From positions 1,614,961-1,678,960 of the forward strand of contig BCIA01000006.1 in assembly GCA_001599815.1 (NCBI GenBank): a stretch of 64,000 nt of DNA. The letters are read 5' to 3'. Shown here one piece after another: positions 45,373 to 56,400 of the stretch. The number at the start of each line of letters is the position of its first letter. Positions within the stretch are counted from its first letter, which is position 1. This DNA comes from Furcasterigmium furcatum. Taxonomy: Eukaryota > Ascomycota > Sordariomycetes > Glomerellales > Plectosphaerellaceae. Position numbers and translations under genes: made by a program. The notes beneath the pieces are model-generated. The model was not told the origin of the DNA and did no database searches. It saw only the letters and a list, made by a program, of their open reading frames with translations.

Positions 45373-45859
45373 GATCGCAGATAGCGAGGTGGATGTGTAT
45401 CAGGGATCAGGCTCCTGGCAACAGGCAAGATAAGGGGTGGTTAAATGGTTTCCAGCTTTGATTGTAAGTCGGATTTGCCGACTGCTCACGAGGAGACCCC
45501 AGTCCCCAGACGTGAGATTGTCGGCATGTGGACCCGATGATCGGGCTCGGCATGTGGATGAGGTCGGATCACACTTACAGCATAGCAGGGGACTTTGACT
45601 CGTACACTACTGCGTCCCATGAGGACGAACCTGCGCAACATGGGAGAGACCTGGGGTAAGGGGAGGCTAGCGAGTCAATCAAGATATCAAGGGCACGAGG
45701 AGCTCTATATAACCGGCACCCTCTTGGCCCCTTTATCCATGCTTCTTCTTGAAGTTACCTGAATGAGGAACTCTGCCTTTGCTATTGCACTCGAGTCCTG
45801 CCCCCCTCAATATTCCTCCATCACCCACTCAGAATTCGTGTAAATCAACTCGAGCCACT
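45373..45859. promoter_or_regulatory. Divergent promoter of the racemase and permease genes
   Basis: Two HGATAR sites (AGATAG at 45379-45384, AGATAA at 45428-45433) lie close to the racemase start, and a TATATAA at 45706-45712 faces the permease. The pattern fits nitrogen-regulated shared control. Motif matches only. Confidence 0.45.
45706..45712 (+). promoter_or_regulatory. TATA box of the amino-acid permease gene
   Basis: TATATAA, about 150 bp before the preferred ATG at 45860. Confidence 0.45.
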
Positions 45860-47515
45860 ATGGCACCAGAGCCTGAGAAAGGGTCTACTTCGCCTGCTCT
45901 TGCTGAGTCTATCCAGGCTGGCGCAATCATGGAGCCCGAATCCCAGCGAGACCCAAGTGAGGGTCTCAAGCAGGCACTCAACACCCGCCACCTCACCTTC
46001 ATATCTCTCGGCTCCGTCATCGGCACAGGCATCTTCCTCGGTGTCGGATCTGCCCTCACCACGTCCGGTCCCGTCGGCCTCGTCCTTGCTTTCGCGGTTA
46101 TTTGCTCTGTCGTCTTCTGCGTCATGCTCTGCGTCGGCGAGATGGTCACGTATCTCCCAGTTGTCGGCGCTCATCTTAGGCTGTCTGCCCGTTTCGTCGA
46201 CCCTTCACTCAGTGCCGCCATGTCATGGAACTACTGGTACTGTTGGGCTTTGATCTCGGCGGCTGAGGCAGCCGCCGTGGCAACGCTCGTGACCTACTGG
46301 AACGACACCATCTCTTCAGGCGTGTGGATCGCCATCTGCCTCGCCATCTTCCTTGGAGTCAACCTCTGCGGCGCCAGGTTCTACGCTGAAGTTGAGTTCT
46401 GCATGACGACCGTCAAAGTCTTCACCATCGTCGGACTCATCATCCTGTCGATCAGCATCAACGCGGGAGCCGGCCCCGAGGGCGAGTACATTGGTTTCAG
46501 GTACTGGAAGTCCCCGGGCGCCTTTGTTCAGTACGAGGGCGTGCAAGGCGCTTTCGGCCGGTTCCTTGGCTTCTTCTCTGGTCTCACCACGGCCGCCTTC
46601 TCTTCCATCGGCGCCGAGATGCTGGCCCTGGTCGCGGCAGAGACACGGAACCCCCGCAAGGTCATTCCCTCAGCCCTGCGCGCCACCTGGATCCGGATCG
46701 TTCTCTTCTATTTCCTGGGAGCCTTCTGTGTCAGCATCATCGTCCCGTCAAATGAGCCTCGTCTGGGCTCCTCCTCAACCGCCGCGGCCAGTCCGTATGT
46801 CATCGCCATCCAGAACGCCGGCATCACAGTCCTCCCAGCTCTCATCAACGCTTGCATCATTGTTTCCGCCACTTCCGCCGGAATCGGAGATCTCTTCACC
46901 GCCGTGCGAACTCTCCATGCCATGGCCGGCAACGGGCTCGCGCCCAAGATCTTCAACACCACCAACGCCATGGGAACTCCCTGGGTTGCTGTCCTGGCGA
47001 CTTGGTGCGTCGGTCTCCTGGCGTTCCTGGCCGTGGGATCGAGCTCTGGCAGCATCTTCAACTTCCTCGTCAGGCTCACCGCCCTCAGCGGCGTCATCAC
47101 CTGGGAATGCATCGCCGTTACGTACCTCCGCTTCCGCGCGGGCATGAAGGCTCAGGGCATCGAGCATTCCTCGCTCCCATGGAAGAGCAGGTTTAGCGTC
47201 GTCGGCGCCTACTGGATCATCATCGTCATCACTTCGGTCCTCCTCTTCAGCGGCTGGCCAGTCTTCAAGCAGGGTAACTGGGACACGGCGACCTTCTTCG
47301 GAAACTATTTGCCCATCGGCATCTTCGCTATTGTGTTTGGGGGGTTTAAGATCTTCACCAAGAGCAAGTTCGTCAGGGCCTCCGAAATGGATCTGACGTC
47401 TGGCCTGGAGGAGATAGAGCGAGTCGCCGCCGAGGCCAAGGCGGAGGAGGAGGCTCGTGCGGCTGCAAAGGGACACAAGGGGATCAAGAACTTTTTCCGA
47501 AGAATCGTGGCTTAG
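45860..47515 (+). CDS. Amino-acid permease of the fungal YAT/APC family
   Basis: Plasma-membrane proton-coupled amino-acid importer, intronless. I prefer ATG 45860 (context CCACTATGGC, protein MAPEPEKGSTSPALAES) over the in-frame ATG 27 codons upstream, giving 551 residues. The N-terminal cytosolic tail leads into LNTRHLTFISLGSVIGTGIF, the conserved helix 1 motif of the GAP1/PUT4/Gab family. About twelve hydrophobic helices follow, for example AMSWNYWYCWALISAAEAAA. SSIGAEMLALVAAETRNPRK is the typical loop after helix 6. The C-terminus is charged and Ala/Glu-rich. Substrate is not determined by sequence, but the adjacent proline-racemase-family gene suggests proline, hydroxyproline or a related imino acid. 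Confidence 0.9.
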   Translation: MAPEPEKGSTSPALAESIQAGAIMEPESQRDPSEGLKQALNTRHLTFISLGSVIGTGIFLGVGSALTTSGPVGLVLAFAVICSVVFCVMLCVGEMVTYLPVVGAHLRLSARFVDPSLSAAMSWNYWYCWALISAAEAAAVATLVTYWNDTISSGVWIAICLAIFLGVNLCGARFYAEVEFCMTTVKVFTIVGLIILSISINAGAGPEGEYIGFRYWKSPGAFVQYEGVQGAFGRFLGFFSGLTTAAFSSIGAEMLALVAAETRNPRKVIPSALRATWIRIVLFYFLGAFCVSIIVPSNEPRLGSSSTAAASPYVIAIQNAGITVLPALINACIIVSATSAGIGDLFTAVRTLHAMAGNGLAPKIFNTTNAMGTPWVAVLATWCVGLLAFLAVGSSSGSIFNFLVRLTALSGVITWECIAVTYLRFRAGMKAQGIEHSSLPWKSRFSVVGAYWIIIVITSVLLFSGWPVFKQGNWDTATFFGNYLPIGIFAIVFGGFKIFTKSKFVRASEMDLTSGLEEIERVAAEAKAEEEARAAAKGHKGIKNFFRRIVA

Positions 47516-47876
47516 GCATCATCTTGGATCACGGTCGCCCCTTGTCGGAATCTGTGCATTTGCTTCTGTGCTTACTTTTGTATTTACTTCCTCAATCTAC
47601 CCCACCTGCAGAGTGGCGTCACGTTCCTATGCCCGTCTTTGGGAAGGCTGATCGAAGGCCTCTGTGTCTGTGCCAAAGCCTTTTTGCATGAAAACGCATT
47701 AGTGGAAGCATGAATCCGAAATGGACGTCGAGGTGGGACAGCCACAAGTCATGCGCCGGGGTAAGTGCATGAAATCCTGCGCGAGTGTCTCGACAAAGTC
47801 CAGACTCGTGTGACGGACCTCCACGATCTTGCCTGTATACGGGACTGCCTTCCTCCCTGACTTTGCCTTGAGCGTC
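47516..47876. other. Convergent gap
   Basis: 361 bases between the permease and the transcription factor stop codons. Nothing recognised. Confidence 0.4.
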
Positions 47877-50393
47877 TCAAAGACCAACCATAAAATCCCC
47901 CGTCTGAAGCTCTTCAGCAAGCTGCAGCATCTCATCGGGGGATATGAACAGCCCCCCGTACGGGTCACGCAGTCCCGAAGGGGACGTGCCCTCCTCATAT
48001 CCAGTATCGCTCGCCCGGTTCAGCTCTCCTCCCAAAGGCGTCTCAAAGTCTGCTTCGCTTTGAAATTGAGGATTCTGGCTCTCGTTTTGCCGATCAGCCA
48101 GGTAAGAGGCCATGATCTGCTCTAGCCGCTGCAGCTCACGCTTCCGGAGCGGTGCTGCTGGGCTGCCTCGGGCGATCATTAGGTCGAATATGGCGTGCGC
48201 GGTCGCAAGCCACGTCTGGTCTGCTACAAATCCTGGAGACACAGCGTCCATGACGTATAGTAGGAAGGCTGATGAGAAGACTGTCTCCATCTGCAAGGGC
48301 AGGAACGAATCTAGTTTTTCCGGGTCAGACTGCTCCTCGGCATGGGTGGTTCGAGCACTTTCTGGGAGCTACTCACCGAGTAAGTTGCTGTCGCCAAGCG
48401 ATCGCACCGTCTGCAAAATGTGCAAGGCTGAGTGGGCGCAAGATTGTAGTAGTACAAAGATGGGACCGTCGGGTATGGATCGATCATCGTCCTTTCGGGC
48501 CAGTCGTCTCTGCAGTACGCACATGACGAGCGGCCGAGTCGTCAAGACGACACACTGTCTTCTCATCAGAGACGCAAACAAATCATCATGCGGATTTCTA
48601 GACTCACATGGTGGTATGACAGTATCAGTCTCGTAGCAATCTTGGAGGATCGCACATTCGTGCCCTGCAGTCTGGTCTCCATGAACGTGCCAATGTCTCT
48701 CGAAACAACAGCCAGACTCTGAAGCACTGACTGAGTATCGCTGACTAAAGTCCCGTCGAAGTTTTTATCCACACCATATACTCCTACGTGCCTAGTCAGC
48801 AATACACCAACGAGCTTTCTAAAAGAAGGGCCCTACCAGCTAGGATCGTGGCTGTCAAGCGGGACAAACGGATATGCAGCGTCAGTGACGCCGCTGGGAA
48901 TGACTCGTCGATGTCAGAGGGCAATTTTGCTGATATATCCTCTCCGCGGATGGAACTCGGCCCGCCGACGAGTGGACCGAACTCCTGGTCGATGACATAG
49001 CAGATCCAGAAAGTGATGTTGCAGCGCTTTGAGTGGCTCTCGCCAACATGTTCAGGTGGCATATGCCTATGCCACCCCTCGATAATGGCAAGACGTAGCC
49101 CTTGGCCTACCTATGGCGTCATCAGAAACTGTCAGCCCTTCGGGAGGGGGGAACTCACGATTTGGAAGGCCATTAATCGCAAGTCTACCGCTTGGAGGTA
49201 CAAAGCCGCAAGGCAATGAGCCTGGACAGCCGCCAAGGAGTCGTACTCCCCAGTCATCGGGATGAGGCTCGGGATCAACGACAATGCTCGAGAAGCGTAT
49301 TCAATGCCCCTTACGCCCTTCGAGGATCCGCCATTGACGAATGCCTCGCCAAATGCGAGGACGAACAGAAACTGTGAGTACCAGAACCTCGACCGTCTTG
49401 ACACAGCAGCAGGGTCTCGGTAGAATTGCTCTATGTTGGCACGAAAAGACTCGGGTTCGATGATAAGATACAGAGAACCGAGGTGATACTTAACCGATGA
49501 TAGCAGGTAGAGCGCGTACTCTTGTGAAGGAAGACCCGACGTATCCGGCTGCTCGTTCAGCCCTGTAGGCCTCCAGGACAAGTCGATAGTTTCGAGGTCC
49601 CAGGGATAAACAGGAGGTTCCGGTCGCGGCATGCAGCTGCCTATGATGGCAAGAACGCGCCGACAGAAGGCCCAGGATGAGGTTGGCCCCATGTACCCTG
49701 TTTGCGAGGTCAGACACCTTGATTTTGGCAGGTTGGGCAGGCCGGCTTACAGAATTTGCCGTGAGGATCTCGAGCAAAGACCTCACCATTGTCAACCAAC
49801 GGGTTGCGATTAAACTCAGGGGAATTTGCCTCATCCAGATGATTGTCATCATGGTGTTGCCCTGTTGCCGCGTCGTCTTGTCCTCGTCGTCAGTTGGGTT
49901 CATCCCATAAGTCGGCGGCGTAAGAAGCAGCAGTGAAACTCACCGGCGTCTAACTGCTCTCGAGCATGAGAAGACCTTTGTCCTAGACCAGACACACTCG
50001 AATCTAGTCTGGGGAAATCGTCGGACTGCGTGTTGGACTGTGGCGTTACCACCGCTGCTGGCCGCAGAGGATGTCGCTGAGGCAATGTCGTTCCGTGGCT
50101 CCCGTTCTCGTGTGCACGAGCTTCTAGCGACTGAAGATAGCTACATATTCCGTTAGTCTCCTCCCTCATTCATTCCCGGACAGCGAGTACGATCTTGCCT
50201 TGTTGAAACTGTCGACCGCGCATCTTCGGGCCTAAAGTAGCATTCGTGTCGTTTCCTCTGGCACCGCGCACAAGGTGCGGTGCCAGAGCATCGCACCTTC
50301 ATGTCACGGCATCGCGCGCATCTGTTCGATGCCTTGATCAGCTATGGAGCCGTGTGGCCGGAAGTACCAAGGAGGACATACGCTCGAAGACAT
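47877..50393 (-). CDS. Zn(II)2Cys6 transcription factor, likely pathway regulator
   Basis: Multi-exon regulator split over several frames. Exon 1 is probably 50382-50393 (MSSS) with a GTATGT donor. Exon 2 (50199-50341) encodes the binuclear zinc cluster RCARCRDMKVRC followed by CARCQRKRHEC, exact Cys6 spacing. The next intron (50141-50198, 58 nt) appears to be GC-AG (AAG|GCAAG donor, CTAAC branch site, TAG acceptor). Exon 3 (49944-50140) starts with the linker/dimer segment SYLQSLEARAHENG. Then come PLVDNGEVFARDPHGKF, spliced to YMGPTSSWAFCRRVLAIIGS (exon from 49697), and the middle homology region with DRSRFWYSQF-like, GQGLRLAIIEGWHR and RCNITFWICYVIDQEFG motifs. The C-terminal exon ends at 47877. 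At least seven introns are implied. Its place beside the permease and racemase genes suggests it controls them. Confidence 0.85.
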
Positions 50394-50807
50394 CTCCGGT
50401 GGTTGAGACGACCCGAGGTGCTGAAGTCCTGCGACATGATGCTGGCTTGGCTGGGCGGAACGGACGGGGATTTCAATGACGGATGGCGGCATGAGAGGGA
50501 GGAGGCAGGGGCCTGAATGGTAGGTAAGATGGCAAAATACAGCACCTAATGAGCTTTGGGGCCAGCCCTCGAAAACGGGGCCCGGGATTGGATCACTGCC
50601 AGTGGCAGCCACCGGACTGATCCCCTGAGTCAGTCATGACCTCAGCGCCCGCACCTCTCCCCTGGGCTGGGGCGAATCAACGGAGCACCGATCCGACAGC
50701 GCTTGCATTCGAACATGCGAATTCACTGCCTAGCTCGGACACGCTCCGGGTTTTCGACAGATGTTAAAGTCCTGGGTCTCCCTGAGACTTCCCAAAAGCC
50801 AAACTGA
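50394..50807. other. Upstream region of the Zn(II)2Cys6 gene and 3' flank of the DUF7580 gene
   Basis: About 0.4 kb with no additional gene recognised. Confidence 0.4.
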
Positions 50808-52610
50808 TCAAATCATATCACGCTCATCGTCCGTCGACTCGAACAAGTCCATCTTCTCGGCCAGCGACACCAGCACATCCAGCTCGCTGATCACGTACTT
50901 GAACACGGCCCTCTGCAGCTTGGCGTCGGCCAGCGTCTTGGAGCATCCAGGCCCGAAATTACACTCCAGACACCGCTCCGTCAGGTACCGGAACTTCTCC
51001 GATATCTGCGACGGCGTGTCCGCCGCGTTGCGGACCGCCACGACATTCCACATGTCGAGCCTCGACCACCGGTCTATCTGCAGCAGCGCCACACCGAGGC
51101 TGTACAGCGGCCGGTTCTTGATGTTGTAGAGGATCTCGTCCTCCGTCCTCGCCGGGAAGACATGGGCGGGCGTCGTCTGCATCACGTCGGAGCGTTCCGG
51201 TCGCGGCCGCGCGAGGTCGATGTTGAGATGCAGCGTCTCGAGGCACTGCGACAGGTCCTCCATGTCGTCGACGAACATGGACAGGTCGCGCAGCTGCCAG
51301 ACGTCTCCGAGCCAGGGCGTCGAGTGGAACTTGAGGACTGTTAGGGTCACGTATCGCGCGAGCCTGAGCTTGTCCATGCGGCTGACGCGGTCCCTGAGCA
51401 CCTCGCCCAGCATCTGGTCCACTGGGGTCGGTTCGCGGTTTGGCCGGAAGATGGCTCGGCCGTGGTCTGAGTAGAACGTGTGGCGGTAGCCCTCCCTGCA
51501 CTGCCCGTCGAGGTGGCCGAGGTATATCGAGCTCCTGGCCCATGGCTGAGAGGCTGCCGGCGTGCAGGTTAAGCTGAGGCATATGTCCTCCGACGACCGG
51601 AGGTCCTTCGATGTGAGAAACCCCGGGTTCGGCGCATTTCTCCCAGAAACCAGCGTGATGTCGGACACCTCCTGGCCGTTGGTAGGTATCCTTGGGCGCT
51701 TCGGAGGCCTGTCGATGTCGTCCCTTGGCGGCGATTCCCTCCATTGCAGGGACTCTGAGCGGACCTCCAGCTGGGCCAGGCTGGGTTGAAAGGTCTTTCT
51801 GAGGGTGTAAATGATTCCCATCTTCATGGTCACCTCATCCTGCGTCCGCCCAGACCCGATGAAGAGCTTCAGGAGGTGTTTATCGTGCCCGCTGTTGCAC
51901 TTCCACGCATCCGTCAGGGAGTCAAAGAGGGCGTTGGAGGCTCGGCATACGCTGCGGCATTCGGCCCATTCGTTTGCGTAGAGCTGTTTTGAGCCTGCGA
52001 TCCTCCGCGGATTCGTCCTAGCAGGCTTTTCGTCACTTTGCGTATCCGCGAGCTTTTCGAGCTGCGACCGCAGCTTCATGAGCTGACTTGTCGATGCCTT
52101 GAGTTCGTCGATGGCCTCGCTGAAACGGGTGGATTTCCTCATGATCCGTATCCCGTCCTGCACGCGGCGCACTCTCTGAACAGTATCTGAGACATCTTCC
52201 TTACCGGCTTCCTGAGATGGGCCAAGAAGATATACACGATTTAGCTCTGCCTGTAGCTGCTGCAGGGACTTGGCTATCGTTTCAACTAGATAGCGATAGG
52301 AGTCGTGGTTTTCGCCGAGTGTTGTGCTGATTTTGGCTTCCAACTCGGCGTCGTTCCAGTCTCCTGGCTCGGAGCTGGCATCGGTACTAGTGCTGGCGAT
52401 CGTGCCGGTGGCCTTGAAGACCATTTTGAGGAGGATTTTCCAGTCGTTTTTGAAGAACTGCCACTGGAGATCGAGTTCCTGCTGGATCCTGGTCGCCTCG
52501 TTGTCGTAGCCTTTGAAGGCTTTGAGCTTGGTGAACGCTTGCTTATAGGAATGGATGACGAGGCCGCCGAGAGGCACGACTCCGAGCACCGCGAGGGCCA
52601 GTTCCGCCAT
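50808..52610 (-). CDS. HeLo-like N-terminus plus DUF7580 (predicted pseudokinase-like) protein
   Basis: Intronless, 600 residues. The N-terminus MAELALAVLGVVPLGGLVIH is a short amphipathic/hydrophobic helix followed by a helical domain with many Glu, Lys and Gln residues up to about 215, resembling the HeLo-like/SesA-like domains of fungal cell-death proteins. The C-terminal half matches what I know as DUF7580. Examples are ICLSLTCTPAASQPW, KLRLARYVTLTVLKFHSTPW, LGDVWQLRDLSMFVDD, YSLGVALLQIDRW and LTERCLECNFG. HSTPWL followed by YSLGVALL recalls a kinase C-lobe with lost catalytic residues. No HRD or DFG motif is visible. Domain names are assigned by eye; a function in programmed cell death is inference. 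Confidence 0.7.
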   Translation of the reverse strand: MAELALAVLGVVPLGGLVIHSYKQAFTKLKAFKGYDNEATRIQQELDLQWQFFKNDWKILLKMVFKATGTIASTSTDASSEPGDWNDAELEAKISTTLGENHDSYRYLVETIAKSLQQLQAELNRVYLLGPSQEAGKEDVSDTVQRVRRVQDGIRIMRKSTRFSEAIDELKASTSQLMKLRSQLEKLADTQSDEKPARTNPRRIAGSKQLYANEWAECRSVCRASNALFDSLTDAWKCNSGHDKHLLKLFIGSGRTQDEVTMKMGIIYTLRKTFQPSLAQLEVRSESLQWRESPPRDDIDRPPKRPRIPTNGQEVSDITLVSGRNAPNPGFLTSKDLRSSEDICLSLTCTPAASQPWARSSIYLGHLDGQCREGYRHTFYSDHGRAIFRPNREPTPVDQMLGEVLRDRVSRMDKLRLARYVTLTVLKFHSTPWLGDVWQLRDLSMFVDDMEDLSQCLETLHLNIDLARPRPERSDVMQTTPAHVFPARTEDEILYNIKNRPLYSLGVALLQIDRWSRLDMWNVVAVRNAADTPSQISEKFRYLTERCLECNFGPGCSKTLADAKLQRAVFKYVISELDVLVSLAEKMDLFESTDDERDMI

Positions 52611-53467
52611 CTTTGTGAGCAGTTGGCCTCGAAGAGGGCCGGAGAGGAGATGGTCGCCCTTGGAAAGACCCCGTCGACCAGCAGACTTCAGATCAAGCCT
52701 CGGATAATTGAGATGGGCTCTGTCTTGGCCTCAAAAAATCGAGATGATAACCTCCTCTCCAGATGACCTCTCTCTTGACTTTGGAAAACCGAGACAGCCT
52801 CTTGCTGAACTGCAGGTGATTCCAAGAACTGCCTGATCGATTTGTAGGAGTTCTGAGGAACACCTCTCTGGACGGCGATATAGCTGAGCCAGCCGGAAGA
52901 ATCGAGGGCGCGACCTTTTCTCGAAGGTCAGGCTGTGAGGCCGGGACTCGATTCAGGCCGAGGAACAGACAGCCAGTCTTGAGTGAAGAGCGGGGCAAGA
53001 CGAGGGCTCAATGCGCCTCTGATGCTCTCGAATGACCGCCTTCAAGTCGGCTCCTCGCCGTTCGAGCAACGAACTGTCTGAGGACAAAAATCTCATGATC
53101 TGTCATTTGCTTCTCAACCGCTCGCCATGAGTCCATTTCTGGCCAAGCCCGGGCCACCTGGGAGGGAACCAACCACCGTGAAGGAGGGATTCAGCTGACA
53201 GGGGGGCAGGGGCTGTGAGGAGTGAGGCGGTGGTAAAGATGGATGTATTAGGAGGAAGAGTTCTGGAACTACCCACCCGAGGGTCCCGCCCTGTGCCCAT
53301 CCATCGCTACTTCCCGACCCAACAGGAGCCAGGACCGGGGTACGGATGCCTTCTTTATCGCCGCCAGCCAAGCCTGATGTGTTCCCCCAGCTCATGCATG
53401 TCAAGCATCACCACCGACTGAAGCATCCATCGACTCGGGGCCGCCCGAACGAGCCAGCCCGGCCAGG
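52611..53467. promoter_or_regulatory. Divergent intergenic region between the DUF7580 and AAA genes
   Basis: 857 bases between two start codons on opposite strands, so it must contain both promoters. No clear core element stands out. Confidence 0.4.
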
Positions 53468-56400
53468 ATGGATCACGATGAGGCGCACGGCGACTTACAC
53501 GGCCCCGCCGTGTCGGAGGATGAAGACCCTGATGCATCATCGCGTGGTGTCCGCCTCCCACAATCGAGCAGCATGACCAGCCAACTGTGCTTGAGCTGCT
53601 TGGCCGTGATGAGGCTGGTGCTCAAGCGCCTCTCATCCCCGACCGAGTTCAGCAAGTCCTCAACAGCCAGCTTCAGAGACAGCTGCAACGCCTTTATTCT
53701 CTGGGTCGACAGCTACGACATCGCCCTGGGAGGGATAGATGCGGCCATTGCGACGTCGCGGCCCCTCAAACGGCTGATGTTCAAGATGCTGACCGCGATC
53801 GCATCTTGCCTGACATACGGTAGCTTGCTTCTCATATCATTCAAGTGGAAGTTTCGCTTACTCACCTTGAGTCTCATCCTAGATCTCCTACCTCTTTTGG
53901 ACCAGAGGCCTGTTCCATGGCTCAGGGGTCCGCTTCACAACAAGGCTTCAAGACTCAACAGCCTGGTCTCGGCGGCCAACGACAGCCTCCACACGGAGGT
54001 CCACGATGACGACGACAGCGACAGCGACAACGACCTTTCTCTCATCACCAGGGCACCTACAGGCAAGACCTTTGAAGAGGTGACCAAAGACTTCAAAACC
54101 CATGTCCAGTGCCTCGCCGATCTGGGCCCGTTGATCCAGTCCCCAGGTGAAACCAGGCTCAGGCCTCCCACACAGCCCAAGGCCATGGGGGAGATGAGCA
54201 AGACCATGTCATCCCGGATCTTGTATCGCATTTCCGGGCACATCCTCTGGCGTCATCCCCGACTCGATGGAGGCGCCATCATCGACCGACTGGCGCGGGC
54301 CAACCTCGACCGCTTCAACCGAGTCCGCGGCGTGGCCGACCAGGGTCCTGCGTGGAAAGGGAAGGGAAAAGCTATCGCCGGCGTTTCGGCAGACAAGCCC
54401 AGCTTCGACCCGGAGTCGGTGCGGGTATCCTTTTACGGGGAAAATAAAGGACCGGACGGTATCATCCCCATGCCGAAGCTCCCGGAACAGGCCGCAGTTG
54501 GCCTTCCGTTTCCTTGCGTTGCCTGCGGTCAGTTAGTCTTCGCCATGACCCGCGCCGCCTGGAAGAAGCACCTGTACCATGACCTTCGGCCCTGGATGTG
54601 CCTTGAGCCCGGCTGCCTCCAGGGGGACACCCCCTTTGCAACGAAGAAGGCTTGGACCGACCATTTGACCATCAGCCATCAACTCGGAGAGAAATGGGCG
54701 CAATCTCCCTGTGAATTATGTGGCGAGTCGAACTGGAGAGACTTGGGCGACTTGATCAGGCATCTCGCTGCCCATCTTGAGCAGATATCACTGACGGCCC
54801 TTCCTGCCGGGATAGTGCCAGAGGAGCCAGCTGTCGAGGATGAGGACGACCATCAGCCCGCCATGATTGCATTGCGCGGCAGTGTTGCCGAGTCGCAACC
54901 GATGCTCGGGATCGAGCCACACGGCGAGCAATCACCACGGCTGCCGCCAAAATGGCCCTCGACACATCTCCTGGCCAAATCAACCGGCGAAGATCCGGTA
55001 AAAGGCAAAGGGGTCGAAGAATCCAACATCGGCCCCATGGTGGTACGCCGTGTTCGATGCCCGGCGGACGTCCCAGGACACCAACACCACCGGCAAAACA
55101 CATTGTTCCGAGATCAGCCTCGTCTGTTCAGGCATGATACTATGACCTCTCAGCTCCGTGGCAAAGAGCAACTCCCGCAAAACATCGACTACTATCTCAA
55201 TGACCACCCGCACATCAGCTTCGTCGTCATCAGGGAGTACGACTGCGTTGCCTACCACAACTTGAATATGCTCGAGCTTTCGGAAGCACCGAGAGGTTTA
55301 GAGCTCGATGCCGCATTCGCTAAGCCGGTTGCCGAGTCCATCCGGACCACGGCGGCCCTCGATAGGGTCGTGGAAAAGTACGAAAAGCGCTTCCGGATTC
55401 GACGCGGTCACCGCTGGTGGAAGGACTTCCTTCATCCACCATACTTGCACTATTTTACTGAATGGGGTACCGCGATACTTGATTTCCTCGACCCCAATCA
55501 CTTCGAACTCGACGAGATAGCTCACGTGGCCTCATTCGTGGCATACATGGAGCGCACGGTGGGAGCCGACCACAGCGAAGCGAAGGACCAGTTCTCAAAG
55601 GGCGTGGTCTCTCGCAAGCACTTCAACAAGCTCTTCCCGTCGGGTCACACCATATTCAGCAAGGAGGAAAACAAGCCGCCCGTGGCTCTGATGGTGACCT
55701 CGCCGCCAGCTGTGCTCGAGGGCGAAGAGATGAGGATTCACTGTTATACATGGGAGTTTGACGGCTCCCTCTACCAGAGCCATCGCACCCTCACGGTCCG
55801 GTGGCCGGGCAGCGTCGAGGGAACCATTCCCATCACGCAGCTCTCCGCGTTTCCGATCGAATTCGATGCCGAACTGGTCGGTATCTTGAGGGAACGAGGA
55901 AACAGTTTTTGGCAATGCCGGCGGGGGGGACTGTTTGAGCTGAACGAGCCGGGGACAGCAGACGACTCTCCTAAGACGGTGGGCATATCTTCTTATCTTT
56001 TGCTCTTGTCTCCTGTGTTTGTTTTTTGACTGACTCTTGACAGATAAACCTCGATAGTCGGTACATGGTCGATCCCGCCACATACCACGCCCTGCACGGC
56101 ACAGATGACAAGGACGGCACAGTACGCAGGGGGAGAGTTCTTGAAGAAGAGAAGATGAAGGACCTTATACCTCCAGATTCGGACGACGACGCCGGCGATT
56201 CCTTCGCCCTGCTTCTCCCCCCAGAGGTCCATGCCTTTGGGTTGCATGACAAGAAATGGAGTAAGTCATGATCCCCAGTCCTTGTCTTTCTTTTCCTACC
56301 CCGGCAGCTCCTCTGACGTGTGTATGTCGTGCAGCAAAACTGCCGGTCGAGAGTCTGCGGCCCCCTCGCTGGAACACCTCCGCCTATCAAAATCTCATCC

